From positions 473,802,900 to 473,866,899 of the forward strand of contig NC_081406.1 of assembly GCF_030272615.1 (NCBI RefSeq): a stretch of 64,000 bases of DNA, read 5' to 3'. The notes beneath the pieces are model-generated. The model saw only the letters and a list, made by a program, of their open reading frames with translations. It was not told the DNA's origin and made no database searches. Origin of the DNA: Cryptomeria japonica (Eukaryota > Streptophyta > Pinopsida > Cupressales > Cupressaceae). The position numbers and the translations under genes were made by a program. Below, piece by piece: positions 34,590-46,545 of the stretch (position 1 is its first letter; every line of letters begins with the position of its first letter).

Positions 34590-36326
34590 TGTCTAAATGA
34601 AACAACTAAAGAGGGTAATCGGGCTCTAGTCTCGCCAAAGAACAAGATTGCTGCTAATACTGGAAAATCAGGCAAATTTGAAGGTGTGTATAAGATCGTT
34701 TTGCCATACCACCTTATTCAACCTCAAATAGATCTTCTAAGTGCCACAACCCTCATTGGTAAACTTCATTCTACTATTTCCTTTATGCAACTTTCATTTT
34801 GGGCTAAACATAATTGGCTGGGCTTGAAGGATATTTTTTTGATGGATAAGCATTCTCTATTTTTTATTGCCATTTTTGATTCTAAAGAATATAGAAATTG
34901 TGTTCATAGATATAAGGGATGGTTCTGTAAGGGTATTGGTATTATCACTTTGGCGTGGGTTCCAAATTTTATCCTGGAGTCAGTTCCCCCTTTTTTCATG
35001 CCTTTTTGGATTACTCTCTCGGGGCTCCCGCTTGAATATCGTGATCCAGATATTGTGGAAATTTTGGCTAACCAAATGGGTATTTTTATCAAGCACGATC
35101 TTATCCCATATGAACTGGCCCATTTAACCATCAGGGTATGCTTATTGCTAAACCCCACAAAGCCACTTCCCAAGTCCATTATAATGACTTCCTCCTTAGG
35201 GAAATGGAATCAAGACATTTGCATACAGGGTACTAGAGATATTGATGATCGTATAGATAAATTGGGTCATTTTAATTCACACTATCAAGGTTCGGGCATT
35301 GATGTTGTTAGGGTCTACAAGGACTTTGTGACTGATTACCATAAATGCTCCTTTTATCAATCTGCTCCATCTCCTCCTTCTACATCAAATGGGACAGTAA
35401 GTGTAATTGACTCAACAGAGAGCTCCGTACCTCTAAACAATGTTGATAGTATTGCAAGACCTTTCCAGGGTGTTCAGTTTCAAGATGTTTCTCCTCTCTC
35501 TCTGATTCCCTCTCAATCCTTTTTGGGCTCTATGACTGACTCTTTACTTCCAGCAGAAAAAAGAACAAAGCCCTCCAATTTGAAGAAATCTCCTCACTAT
35601 TAGGTTGCTATTTCTAGTTTAAGTTCTCTGCATAAATTTGGGGGGAGATACAAGAAAGTATCTTTTAAGATCCACTGCTCTTCAATCCTAGTTGATTGGT
35701 TGTACAAGAAAATATTTTCTTTCTCTCTCTTTAGGCAGCCCACTTCTTCTTTTTTGAGTTTAACATCTATGGGAAACTCAGATACTCAACTCCAGGAACT
35801 CTATATATCACAAAATGCAAAGGTCAACCTGATTCACAACTTGATGTTTAATTGCCAACCTTTCCATGTGATTCAACACAGACCTCCCATTGTTGGATCC
35901 TCATCGGATTCTCCAAATATTGAATTAATGGCACATGATATCCTTATCTCTGTTGCATCGAGCTTGATAGATGATTGCTCTTGAGGAATTTTTGGAAATT
36001 CAGGGTGTCCCTGTTGTTGATGCTATGCCTCTTGCTCTCAATACTTCACCACCCATTTCCTCATCCTTATTAGAATCTAGTCATGTTGAACACCTTGTGG
36101 TTGAAGATAATTCATATCAGCCCTTTCAGCCTTCCACACAGCTTGAATTTGATTTTTCTCAACATCTCTCTCTTGTTCAAACAGTTTCTTCATCTCCTCT
36201 GTTATATAAAACACCTAAAAAAAGAGGTCGAAAGCCAAAGATTCTTAAAACCCAAGAAGAGATTGCAGCAGGTATCCAAACCACAATTGTAGATAAGTTT
36301 TCACCCCACACAAGACCGAGAAGAAC
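34590..36326 (+). pseudogene. LINE-2 ORF1 (DUF4283 protein)
   Basis: The open part 34590-35603 carries the DUF4283 core: LIGKLHS, SFWAKHNWLG, HSLFFIAIFD, WVPNF, WITLSGLPLEY and LANQMGIFIKHD. A TAG stop at 35601-35603 is followed by the same frame to 35984, then a shift to a Ser/Pro-rich tail (35971-36381). That tail ends in KKRGRKPKI, an AT-hook-like basic motif, and EEIAAGIQ. ORF1 proteins of LINEs bind the element RNA. The CCHC knuckle expected after DUF4283 is not evident. Confidence 0.8.
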
Positions 36327-37080
36327 ATGTTGTTCTTCTTGGATGCAATTAGGATCTTATCTTGGAATGTCAGAGGTTTGAATGCCTCTGACAAGAGGGG
36401 GCAGATCAAGCAGCAGGTGGATTCCTCCCAAGCAGACATCATTTTATTACAAGAAACAAAGCTTTTAGATGAAGCCTCTCAAAAGATTTAAAAAAAATGG
36501 AATTTATGGGATTTCATACATATTCCTACAGTAGGGGCTTCTGGTGGTATTCTGACCTTGTGGAATGCCAGGACAATCAAAGCAAAAACTTTGAGTCAAG
36601 GGACAAATTGGCATCTTATTCTTATTGAAAATTTTGATTTATCCTTTGTTCTCTTTAATATCTATGGCCCAACAACTCCTCAAGAGAAACATGCTCTTTG
36701 GAATACTATAACTTGTCAGATCCAACAACAGGGAGTTCAAAAATTCATCTTAGGAGGTGATTTTAATGCCATCTTGTCTCAGGATGAGAAACAGGGGGCA
36801 ATCCTACAACATCTAAGGTGATTGAAGACTTTAGATCTTTCGTGTCTGATAACACCCTATCTGACATTTCACCTTCTAATGGTCAATTTACATGGACAAA
36901 CCAAATGACTTCCCTTCAAATTGCAAGTAGATTGGATAGGTTTTTCACTTCATATGAATGGACCCTTCAAAAATATACTTTCGGCTCTAAAATTCTATCG
37001 TTCTCCGGGTCTGACCATTTTCCTATCAAATTATGTCTAGATAAACATGAAGTTTCTCATCATAGATCTTCTTTTAAGTT
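36327..37080 (+). pseudogene. LINE-2 ORF2, endonuclease domain
   Basis: It starts at ATG 36327 (MFFLDAIRILSWNVRGLN). Motifs are WNVRGLN, LLQETK (catalytic Glu), GASGGILTLWN, FNIYGP, LGGDFNAIL (Asp and Asn), FTWTNQ, ASRLDRFF and GSDHFPI (Asp-His). All catalytic positions of the apurinic-type endonuclease are retained. Damage consists of TAA at 36489-36491 and a frame shift near 36818. It overlaps the end of the ORF1 tail. Confidence 0.9.
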
Positions 37081-39134
37081 TGAAAGAATGTGGTTTCAAC
37101 ACCCACATTTTCATGCTCTACTTCGTCAATGGTGGGTGAGTGCCCCCTTCTGTAGGGGGAACAAAATGTTTCAACTTTATATGAAAATGCAGTTTGTAAA
37201 AGCGAATATCAAAGTTTGGAATAGGAAAGTATTCAAAAATATCTTTGCAGAAAAAACAAAGGTAGAGAAGGAATTAAAGGACGTCAATGAACTTATCTTT
37301 TCTACTGGGATTAATCCAAAATTTTTCTCAAAGCATAATCATTTACAAAGCTACTGGGAAGAATTGTGCTCTAAAGAGGAGGAATACTGGAGACAAAAAT
37401 CAATGGAATTTATGGCTAAAAGAAGGAGATACAAATACTAAATTCTTCCAGGCATCTGCAAAGATTGAGCAAGCTACATCTACTATCTTTTCTATAAATG
37501 CCTCTTCTTCGGGGGAAAAATTAACTAATGAACAAGAAATTAGGGAAAAGGGTGAACTCTTCTATAAAAGTCTTCTTGATCCCTCCCCTCCTTTTGTTCG
37601 TGAGGAGTCCAATGTCGACATATTGTTAGACTCCATTCCTTGTCTGATTTCACAACGTGATAATGATTATTTGATGCAACCTTTCTCTCTTGTGGAATTA
37701 CAAGAGGTGGTAATTTTGATGGCTCCTGACAAGTCTCCAGGCCTTGATGGTTTCACCATACTATTCTTTCAAAAGTGTTGGGATGTTTTAGGCTTTGATC
37801 TTTTAATGGCTTTGGAGGAGTCAAGACAAAAAGGTTTTATTCTCAAGAACTTGAATTTAACCAATCTTGCTCTTATCCCCAAATCCAATAACCCTCAATC
37901 TTTTGCAGATTTTAGGCCTATCTCCTTATGTAATTCAGTGTACAAGATTTTCACAAAAGCTATCTATCTCTGGTTAAAATCCTTGATACCTAAAGTAATA
38001 TCTCTTCAACAAGGAGGTTTTGTTCCTGGCAGGGAAACATCAGAAGGTGCGCTTGTGGCCCATGAAGTTCTGCACTCAATTAACTCTTCACCGTCCCCTG
38101 ATTTTATAGCTAAATTAGACATGTTGAATGCATATGACAAAGTATGTTGGTCCTTTCTTTTGAATGGATCAAAAATTGCCTCTCTGGGGCACATTTTTTT
38201 AGTTATTGTTAATGGTAATCCTTCTGGTTTTTTTCGAGCCACCCAAGGGGTTCGACAAGGTGACCCACTATCACTTTTTCTATTCATTATCGTGGCAGAC
38301 GCTTTTAGCAAATTGGTCAATAAGTAGTTGAGTCTGGGTTTCTGGAAGGGGGTATGCATCCCTAATACCTCAATTTCTATCACCCACACTTTATTTGCAG
38401 ATGATACACTTTTATTTGGCTATTCCAATATACAAGAAGCAAGGCATATTAAGAAAATATTGGACATATATACTTCTGGATCTGGACAAAAAATCAGTGC
38501 GTAGAAATCTAAACTATTCATATTCAATACTTCTGAAATGGTGTCTAACAACATTATCCAGACATTGGGCTTTCCAGTGGATTCTTTTCCATCATCGTAC
38601 TTGGGTATCCCTTTCTTTATGGGAGTAGGGAAACCTTCTTTTTGGAATTCTATGATTGACAGATTAAAAAGAAAAAATTATGTGTGGAAAGCTAGATGGT
38701 TATCTATGTCAAGCGAAATCCTTCTTGTCAAAACTGTTCTGGCTACAATTCCAAACTACTACATTTCAGTCCTTCAAGCCCCAAAATCTATTGTCTCTCA
38801 TATCGAAAAAATTATTCGGAATTTTTTTTGGGAAGGTAATCTTTCAGAAGATAAAAAGATTCTGCTTGTGTCTCTCAACAAAATGACTCCAAGCAAATCT
38901 ATGGGCAGTGTGGGTTTGCACGATCTTTCAAAAAGGAATAAGGCCTTTTGGGGAAAGTTAGTTTGGAATATGTATGAAAAACCACATGCTTTGTGGTGTC
39001 AAATTATGCAAGCAAAGTATTTAGATAATCCTACCCCTTCACATATATTTACTATCCTTGATCCTCCATCAGGGTCTACAGTTTGGAACTTCATGATGGA
39101 CTCTAGGAATGTGATTACTAGATACTTATCGTGA
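37081..39134 (+). pseudogene. LINE-2 ORF2, reverse transcriptase
   Basis: After a shift near 37430 one frame runs to 39134 with TAG at 38325-38327 and 38502-38504. Motifs in order: APDKSPGLDGFTILFFQKCW, LIPKSNNP, FRPISLCN, QQGGFVPGR, AKLDMLNAYDKVCW, GVRQGDPLSLFLF, LFADDTLLFG (catalytic, near 38391-38420), SYLGIPFF, and the connection region ILLVKTVLATIPNYY and IRNFFWEG. This is the RT of a plant LINE that copies its RNA at the nicked target. The overlapping minus-strand frame at 38006-38389 is a shadow. Confidence 0.92.
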
Positions 39135-39957
39135 CAAGTACATAATGGCAAAAAAGTAAAATTTTGGCATGATTCATGGAGGTCTCCCCCCTCTTAATCT
39201 TGAGGAGTCCCTAGTAGATGTGATCCCTATATTTACTGCTCATTGGGGTTCTCACCTTTATGATTACATAGATGATCTTGAGAAGCCTTCAAATCGTGTC
39301 ATTTGGAAGAAGCCAGCTCTACTCCCAATCTCCCCGGGTCAAAAGGTAAAATTTTCTCTAATTCTCAAGAACCACATTATCTTTATCTCTACTGGTTTGG
39401 ACAAATTGATATGGTGCCCTGCGAAGAATGGAAAGTACTCTATCAAGGAAGGGTATAAGGCAATCCATCAAATGTCTGTTCAATCCTATTCACAAAGAGC
39501 TTACAATTTCTGTTGGAATAATAGTGTTCTTCCCAAGGCAGGGATGTTTGCTTGGCTTGCTCTACATAAGAGAATACTCACCAATGAGAGAGTTGTTAAA
39601 TTAAATATTGCACATCCATTTTCTTGTGTACTTTGTGGTGAACATAGTGAAACGTTAGATCATATCCTCCTCCAATGTGATTTTGCTCACTATTGTTGGA
39701 TGTTTGTGCTTGATAAGCTTTCCTTTAGCACCCCTCTTCCAGTTAATGTATGGGATTTGTTCCAGTCATGGCCAGTCTTATACTCATCCTCTCTTTTTGC
39801 ATGTATTTGGAAAGTGATCCCATCCATAGTAGTATGGTCACTTTGGTGGGAAAGAAATAAACATATTTTTAGAAAGCAAACATCTCCTCTTTTTGATGTT
39901 TTCAATTATATAGAAAAAACAGTATTAGAACTGGTTAATGCTCAAGTTTCAAATTAG
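39135..39957 (+). pseudogene. LINE-2 ORF2, zf-RVT region
   Basis: A frame change near 39134 leads into an open 262-codon stretch. Motifs are KFSLILKNHIIF, FCWNNSVLPKAGMFAWLAL, RILTNERVVK, and CVLCGEHSETLDHILLQCDF (the zinc-binding zf-RVT), then PSIVVWSLWWERNKHIF. The stop at 39955-39957 separates it from RNase H in the same frame. Confidence 0.9.
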
Positions 39958-40584
39958 TTCAATTCAAATAGGGAATTTCCTTCTTGGGATGGTCAAGTTA
40001 TTAATCGCTGGAAGGGCATCTCTATTCCTGTATCACCTTGTCTTCCGAGAGTGAGAACTAGTAAAATTGATAGAAATAAAGTGAAATGGTGTCCTCCGGA
40101 TTCAATGCATTTCAAACTAAATTTTGATGGCTCCTCTAAAGGGAACCCTGGTGATGCAAGGATAGGAGTATGCATAAGGGATCACACAAGATGTGTTTTA
40201 GCTTTGAAAGTTGCTTTTATTCCGTCGAGTACTAACAACTTTGCAGAGGCATATGCTTTACTTGAAGGTATTCTACTAGTAAAAAAACTGAACATCTCTT
40301 ATATTCACATTGAAGGCGATTCAATTATTATTATCAACGCTTGCATAAAGATAAATATTGATAATTGGCAGATAAGATATTTACTTGAACAAGCATGGAC
40401 ACTAATTGATACATTTACAAACTTCACCATTTCACATGTGTATAGAGAAGGGAATCGGGTTGCAGATCATTTGGCAAATATGGGAAGTTCCAAGGAGGAA
40501 CTTAATATGATGGGTCCGAATTGTGATTTTGATTCTTATCCAATTCTTAAGGGAAAATTTTTGGAGGATATGGGTACAGGATAA
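39958..40584 (+). pseudogene. LINE-2 ORF2, RNase H domain
   Basis: The same frame continues after the stop at 39955-39957. It reads FKLNFDGSSKGNPGDARIGV (first Asp), NNFAEAYALLEGILL (Glu), HIEGDSIIIINAC (Asp) and HVYREGNRVADHLANMG (last Asp), so all four acidic positions of type I RNase H are present. Open from 40051 to 40584, it is the best preserved enzyme domain in the window. The 3' untranslated part and poly(A) follow. Confidence 0.92.
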
Positions 40585-41052
40585 TATTACATATAGCTAT
40601 ACAGTGGTCTTTTTCATAATGATATAAATTGGTATGTGTGGTATTATAAGTGCAAGGTCCTGTGGTTTTGCTGTATCTGTATATTGTGAAGGGATATCGA
40701 TTTTAGAAGTGTGCTGGATTGTAAGTTGGATACATTCATAAGTGAGACAGATTGTGGATTGCTATGTAAATGTGCACAACTCTCATGATGTTTTGGTTTA
40801 GACTGCATCTTGTTCAATACATTCCAGAAAGCATTCGATATAGGGGGATGTTTTATGGTACTCGGTATTCTGGACACTATAAGATATTGTATTTTTTGGC
40901 ATATTTGAGTTTTAAATCTCACAACCTTTCTATGTATTGTAGAGAAAGGATCAAAGTTTTTCTTACTTGTTCTTTTCTCTGGGAGCTCTTTGAATCAGCT
41001 TTATATAATAAAATATATTAAGTGGCACTGCCACCTTGTTTTGCCAAAAAAA
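40585..41052 (+). other. LINE-2 3' untranslated region and poly(A)
   Basis: Noncoding, ending ATAATAAAATATATTAAG...TTTTGCC followed by eleven A (41046-41056), of which the last four merge with the TSD. No gene. Confidence 0.85.
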
Positions 41053-42111
41053 AAAGCCATCCACATAACACCAAGATTTGTACGTGGAAAACCCAGTAAA
41101 GGGAAAAACCATGGTGGGAAGCCTACTCACAGTTAGATAATACTTCTGCAGTAAGTATGTGAATTTACAATGAAGGGGCCTGCACTTGCAAGAAGGTCAA
41201 CAGCCTAGAGCACACTGCTCTTCACAAAAAAGTAGTCTCACTGACTACATACAAATCCAGACTACAATCCAGAGAAGTGATGAACTGTAAAAGATAGCAT
41301 CTCCTATGTCTGAGTACGGTTTCAGTTAAGCTCAATACCAGAGGACTAAATCCTCTTACAAACTCAATTCGATCTCCATTGATCGACCAACTGCTCTGTC
41401 TGAATGATATTACAATATTCGTACACTACATTCCTTGACCATGACCTCTTTCAATAACCATGATAATTTACAATGAGATCTTACATCTTATTTATACAAA
41501 CCCTCGACCATAAAAAATCACACTAGCTACCAGACAATAAACCAATTACATTATTACAAACCATGTCAGCTTTAGACTAAAACAAATAATATCCAACACA
41601 TAAGACATCTCAGAAATACATCAATAATTCCTGTTCACACGTTATATTAATGCTAGTCCATAACCTAGATCAATTGAGACCAAGAATAGGTCCACACGCT
41701 TCAACAATGATCTCCAAACGCCAAGTCTCAAATAAGATTACCAACATCATCCTGAAACTCCATCAGAAGCTGTACCAACACCAATTATGCAATGTATCAA
41801 AGATCTCCACCAAAAGATCTGCTGGTGAAACCCTCGCCGGAACCAGAAACTAATCTTCTGTGTAAGCAGGATAACATCCAATCACCAGACTGAAACCAAC
41901 TGACCAAATATGAGTATAGGCATTATGAACAAGCCAATTCCATCACCAGATTATACTAGAGTTAACCAGATCATGCCGAATCCAAGTTAACTAAAAACCA
42001 CTCAACCTACCGGGACCAGAAGGGTGCCGGTAAAGCATCCAAACAACTAGTGTTGACATCAATGACAAAACATCAATGCAACACATAATCAATTCCACCA
42101 AATGGCCAACA

Positions 42112-42215
42112 ATCTCCCCCTTTGGAATTGATGGAAACACTAGATGTAAAAAACATCTAAGTACCAAGAAATGCCAAACAAGTCTCCCCCTGTGGAAGAC
42201 AACCAACAATCTCCT
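42112..42215 (-). promoter_or_regulatory. Copia-1 polypurine tract, with repeated modules
   Basis: Read on the minus strand, AAAGGGGGAGAT directly precedes the LTR start TGTTGGCC (42111 downward). Two further similar modules lie just upstream on the minus strand: CAGGGGGAGACTTG (near 42180-42193) and AGGAGATTGTTGG (near 42203-42215). The last one even imitates the PPT-LTR junction. Confidence 0.75.
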
Positions 42216-43460
42216 TTTAATTAAATTGATCCTTGCCAGTTAAATAAATCTAATTTATTTATTTAAATCCCCCACTTGTATTTATGCAAGTTGCATCTAT
42301 TTTTGTTGAAATAAAGTAATTTATTTTAATTAAAATTCCCCTACATCCACTTGCAAAATCCTACATCTCCCACTTGCCTCTCTAAACCCCCTTCTATATT
42401 CTTCTAATCACTTCTAAATTAGCCTAATCCATCTCCTAAATATTGTCACATCCCTAAGCAAAGGGAAGTCACTTGTCAAACCCTCAAAGTCTTCATTAAC
42501 CATTAAAGGCTTTATGTCTTCAACAAGTTAACCTTTAAATTCTTCCTAACCATTAATGGTTAACTCAACCTTCTTACATGATTAGAGACTTTCTCTCTTA
42601 CTCAACCTTCATCTAACCCAAAGGTCTCATCAAGCATTCATTTCTTTGACCATGGTTATCTCTTTAACCCTTACACAAGAGTTTATCCTTTGGGTAAAAA
42701 CTTTATCCAATGGATAACCCTAACCTCCTAAGGTAACCATCACATCTTCTCAAGCATTTAATGCTTCTTACATATCCTCTCAAGCAGTCTTTTGTTGACA
42801 ATTGTCACCATTTCATTGGTGAGAATTCTAAACATGGATTGAGAACTTCCAATCCTGGCCCTTGTTAAGATTATCCAATCTTGACCATCCATTGCCCTAT
42901 TTTCCCTATAAATAGAGCTCTCATTCTCTCATTTTAGAATCCAAGTCTTTAGTATCAAACTTATAGACATTTTACTAAGTATATCCAAGTTTCATGCATC
43001 TAATCTATAAACATTTTTAAATCAAGCATTTAGCCTTTCTTTGAATAGAAATCATCTTAATAAGCATTTTAATAAGCATTTCCATTATCATAGCACTCTC
43101 ATATTAGACTAGTATATCATGTTAGGATAGACTTTTACTAATATTTTATCTTATCATCATATCCATGCTAGTTTAAATCATATTAGATTTAATATCATGC
43201 ATAACTAGGAATGCATTCATATTAATTTGATCAGGCATCCCTCATTCTTGGAGTTGTCATTCCTGAAGTCACTTTGCTCAGTGATATAAGAGCAAAGGCA
43301 TTGACTTGAGGGATCCTGTGAGATAGAGAACAATGGAATGTCCCTTGGGGAGTTGAGCTATTCCATATAGTTCCATAACTTGCACCAAGAGTCCCATTGG
43401 TGTGTGGACCCCTTTTGAAACCGAATTTTTCGTTTCTTTGCACCACTTTTCCCGCACACA
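42216..43460 (+). repeat. 5' LTR of the gypsy derivative
   Basis: About 983 bases (42478-43460) match 48945-49943 closely, including CATTAAAGGCTTTATGTC, the TATA-containing CCTATAAATAGAGCTCTCAT (near 42905) and GTGTGTGGACCCC near the end. After it comes CTGACACCCACCGTGGGG (43463-43480), in the position of a primer binding site. Confidence 0.85.
42905..42912 (+). promoter_or_regulatory. TATA box in the gypsy LTR
   Basis: TATAAATA within CCTATAAATAGAGCTC, also present in the 3' copy near 49391. It probably drives the element RNA. Confidence 0.65.
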
Positions 43461-43539
43461 TTTCTGACACCCACCGTGGGGCATAACCCCATAAAACATA
43501 TAATTTTTAATGCAAGAGTGATATTGTAGGTATGCGGAA

Positions 43540-43805
43540 AAGCTAAGTTAGCGCACTGGAGCCTTCTTTTAGCGCTTAGAAACCTTTTTCTAGCGCATCC
43601 GATTTACCGTTTAGCACGTTAGTCTCTATCATTAGCACATTGAGCACTTAGGTTAGCGCATAATACTCTGACTGACAACTGTAAAATTACAGCACATTAA
43701 AAAAATAGGCTAGTGCATCTGGTAATCAGTCCAGTGCATAGGGATCATTTTGTAGTGCTTCTGTTCATTTCTGTAGCGCATAGGTGCATTAGTTTAGTGC
43801 ATAGA
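43540..43805 (+). repeat. TAGCGCA motif array 1
   Basis: About eleven copies of TAGCGCAT and its variants TAGTGCA and TAGCACA are spaced roughly 20-25 bases apart in the leader of the gypsy derivative. No coding region. See the second array at 45345-45715. Confidence 0.85.
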
Positions 43806-45344
43806 TGTAACAGAGAAGCAAAAATTTGTAACTAAGGGAATATCATTTTAGGCTTGTATAAGCCCACATCAAAATTTAAAAATGGATTTTTCATGTAGGT
43901 TCTAATCTTTTGTGCAAGAGCGACAGGAGTTAGTTTAGAGGTTTTATTTTTACTTTCTTTCAAAAGAAGTTAGTTAAAAATAAATCACTCTCTTTTTTTG
44001 CAAAAGTTAAAATAAACCTCATCATTTCATTTGGTTGCTTAAAATGAATTGCAGACTTCTTTTTGGTGTTTAAAATAAACTTCCTCTTTTATTTATTGCA
44101 AGGTTAAAAGAACAACAAAATTCACATTTACCTTCTTGCAAGTTAAAGAAACCACTTCATTTTTGGGGCTCTAAAAAGAACAAGCAAGTTTACTTTCAAC
44201 AAGGTTAAATTTTTTTTTCCTTCCTTTGGTGTTTAAAAGGATCAACTTCATTTTCAGTGCAAAGGAAAAAGAACCTCATCTTCATTTTATGCAAAGCAAA
44301 GAGGGAAAGCTTTCCCCTATCGACTTTAAATTTTGTTGACCGAATCACGATTTACTTTGTTGACCCGACTTATTTTTGAAAAGGTTTTGAAAATACACAC
44401 TTTGCTATGAAAGGTTAAAAAGAACACCATGCTTGTTGGAGCAACATCTCCAAATAGAAGATAGCAAATCATTGACTTAAAGGTTAAAAAAAAGATTGTT
44501 TGCCTTATCTCGAAAGTGGAAGGTATATGCTCTCCCCTTAACTGGGTGATCAAAAAGCCAAACTACTCTTTCATGCTTTCTTCATTTCAAGTACTTAAAA
44601 CCTTTAGCAGGCCTACCCTCCTGAGTTTCTCTTAGAGCGCCATTTAAATGGTCGATGAGAGGGGAACGACCTAAGTGGGAAATGACTTTATCGCCAAGTG
44701 TTCCAACCCACTATAATCAAAAGTGGAGGTTGACAAAAGTCCCTTCAATGGTTTTGCTCAATGATTAGCCTTCCCCTAGTATCTTTAAGATACGTAAAGC
44801 CTTTGTTCTAAAGGTTGGGAAGCCTCTCGAGGAAGTTTATCACTGAAGATCGAACGGAAGCCTGAATAAAAACTTTAGAAATAGAAACTTTGAGCCGAGT
44901 CAGTATCCAAACATCTTCAATATCATAGTGCAAGGGTGGGGAAGAATCCACCCTCAAGATTACTCACCATATATCTTCCAAGATAAGTACTCAATTGTGA
45001 AGCAATTCACTTTGAGTTAATTTTTGGCAAAAGGCAAAAAAATGGGCGCCCCCTAGGGGGTGACACAACTGTTCGAGCTGACGGAGTATCGAGACTAGTG
45101 GGCTATGGTATTGTTGATGACCCTTGAATAAAGAGTCTATCTGATTTGTCTTACTTGTATCTAAACCTGTGAAAACATTGGGGATTTGAACACATCTTCG
45201 CAGAACATACACTATCTGTTTAGCATAGGCAAAATTGATTATCTCTTGTATGTCGTGTTTTCAAGTTATTTTCATAAAATCATCCATCAAAACAAACAAG
45301 TGTAAAGATTTCTAAAAACAACCAACAACAAATCAATCAGGGCA
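43806..45344 (+). other. Gypsy leader between motif arrays
   Basis: Noncoding. From 43980 to 44310 a loose repeat of AAAGTTAAA/AACTTC with T-rich blocks occurs. 44580-45100 is more complex (CGATGAGAGGGGAACGACC, GGGCGCCCCCTAGGGGGTGA) but has no open frame with motifs. Confidence 0.5.
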
Positions 45345-45715
45345 GTTTAGCGCGTAGGAGCAATCTCCTAGCGTGTATCGACCATTTTATAGCGCATAAA
45401 AACTAGAACTTAGCGTTTTCATCAGTCAAAACAACGCATAAATAGTTATCATATTGGTTAACATTTCAGTGGCACTTTGTGAAACCATATTAGCGCTTTT
45501 GAGCATCAGCATAGCATAGGAGGCTTAACTTAATGCTTTTAGTCTAAACTGCAGTGTGTAATCAAGACATATTAGCGCATAATCTTTTCAGTGAGAAATA
45601 ATTTTCACAACTCTAAGTTAGCGCATAACATAGGAAACTTAGCACATAGGGAATTTCCTGTAGCACATCTAGATCATCAGATAGCGCATCCAGTCTCTGT
45701 TTTAGCGCATGGTAA
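45345..45715 (+). repeat. TAGCGCA motif array 2
   Basis: About fifteen further copies of TAGCGCATA-like words and CpG-decayed variants, at the same spacing as array 1, 1.5 kb downstream in the same leader. Confidence 0.8.
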
Positions 45716-46545
45716 AAACATAGAAAAATAGAGGGTAAACCAAACATTTTTGGAAAATTTTATCACCAGTCCTAAACACCCTTTTGGGCCTTTTGTCAAA
45801 CTCACCAGTCAAAATCCGAACCAAGTCATCAGAGAAAACAATTCTAAAATTAACCAAGCATCCTTAGAATAAATTTGTCCAATCTTAAACTAGCTTGAGA
45901 TAAGACTTCATCCAACCAAAATCAGGCAGTATCATCACATTGATCAAAGTTTCACCATCTAACAAATCTTATCACAAACAAATACTGAGTTTAATCCTTT
46001 AGTTGTCAAATCGAGTTTCCATATCGGGGGACTCTTATCCATATCATTTGACACACTTTGTCATGGGGGAGAATCTAAACCTCTACTTGATGAAGTAAGC
46101 TTGAGTTTTTTAAACAAAGTATCCCAATCCAACATCGAAGGAAACCATTGATCATTCATGTATGACCACTCCTCATATTTTGAGAAGAGCAAGTCTTCAT
46201 CACAAAACTGAGCTGAAGAAGAGACAACCTAGTTCTAAAAAACTTGCCAAATGGAATAAGTTTCTCTATATCAATTGCCAACTTTTTAGATCACATCGTG
46301 TATTCTTGTGTCATATGCGATTATATCTTCAAGGCAAATCAAATGAGTTTGACAAAGAACCCTTATGAAGCAGAGCTTACATTCAGAAAGTGACATTCAA
46401 CCAATGCTTAGATCGTGGAGGAAAGATTAGTCCTGCTTTATTCCCACAGATCTGCATCACTTATAACGTAGCTCGACCCGAACCACCAACCCTTGAATGA
46501 GAAGAAGAAGATTTTATCCCCTTTATCACATAAATCTTTTACTAG
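45716..46545 (+). other. Gypsy leader before gag
   Basis: No domain recognised. Open frames at 46162-46368 and 46493-46762 overlap the gag start and are not supported by motifs. Confidence 0.5.

Larger units (their letters stand above)
33199..41052 (+). mobile_element. LINE-2, near full-length, plus strand
   Basis: It is inserted in the left LTR of copia-1 with a 17-bp TSD AAAAGCCATCCACATAA (33182-33198 and 41053-41069). The uninterrupted site is present in the partner LTR near 51836. Length is 7.85 kb, ending in a poly(A) run at 41046-41056. The order is a repeat-bearing 5' leader, ORF1 (DUF4283), and ORF2 with endonuclease, RT, zf-RVT and RNase H. Clean ends show complete target-primed insertion, but the frames carry several stops and shifts. 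Confidence 0.95.

Noticed and set aside
38006-38389. 127-codon minus-strand frame
   Set aside because: Antisense shadow of the LINE-2 reverse transcriptase, whose motifs are clear on the plus strand.
43231-43499. Minus-strand frames of 73-79 codons
   Set aside because: Located in the 5' LTR of the gypsy derivative and without homology to known proteins.
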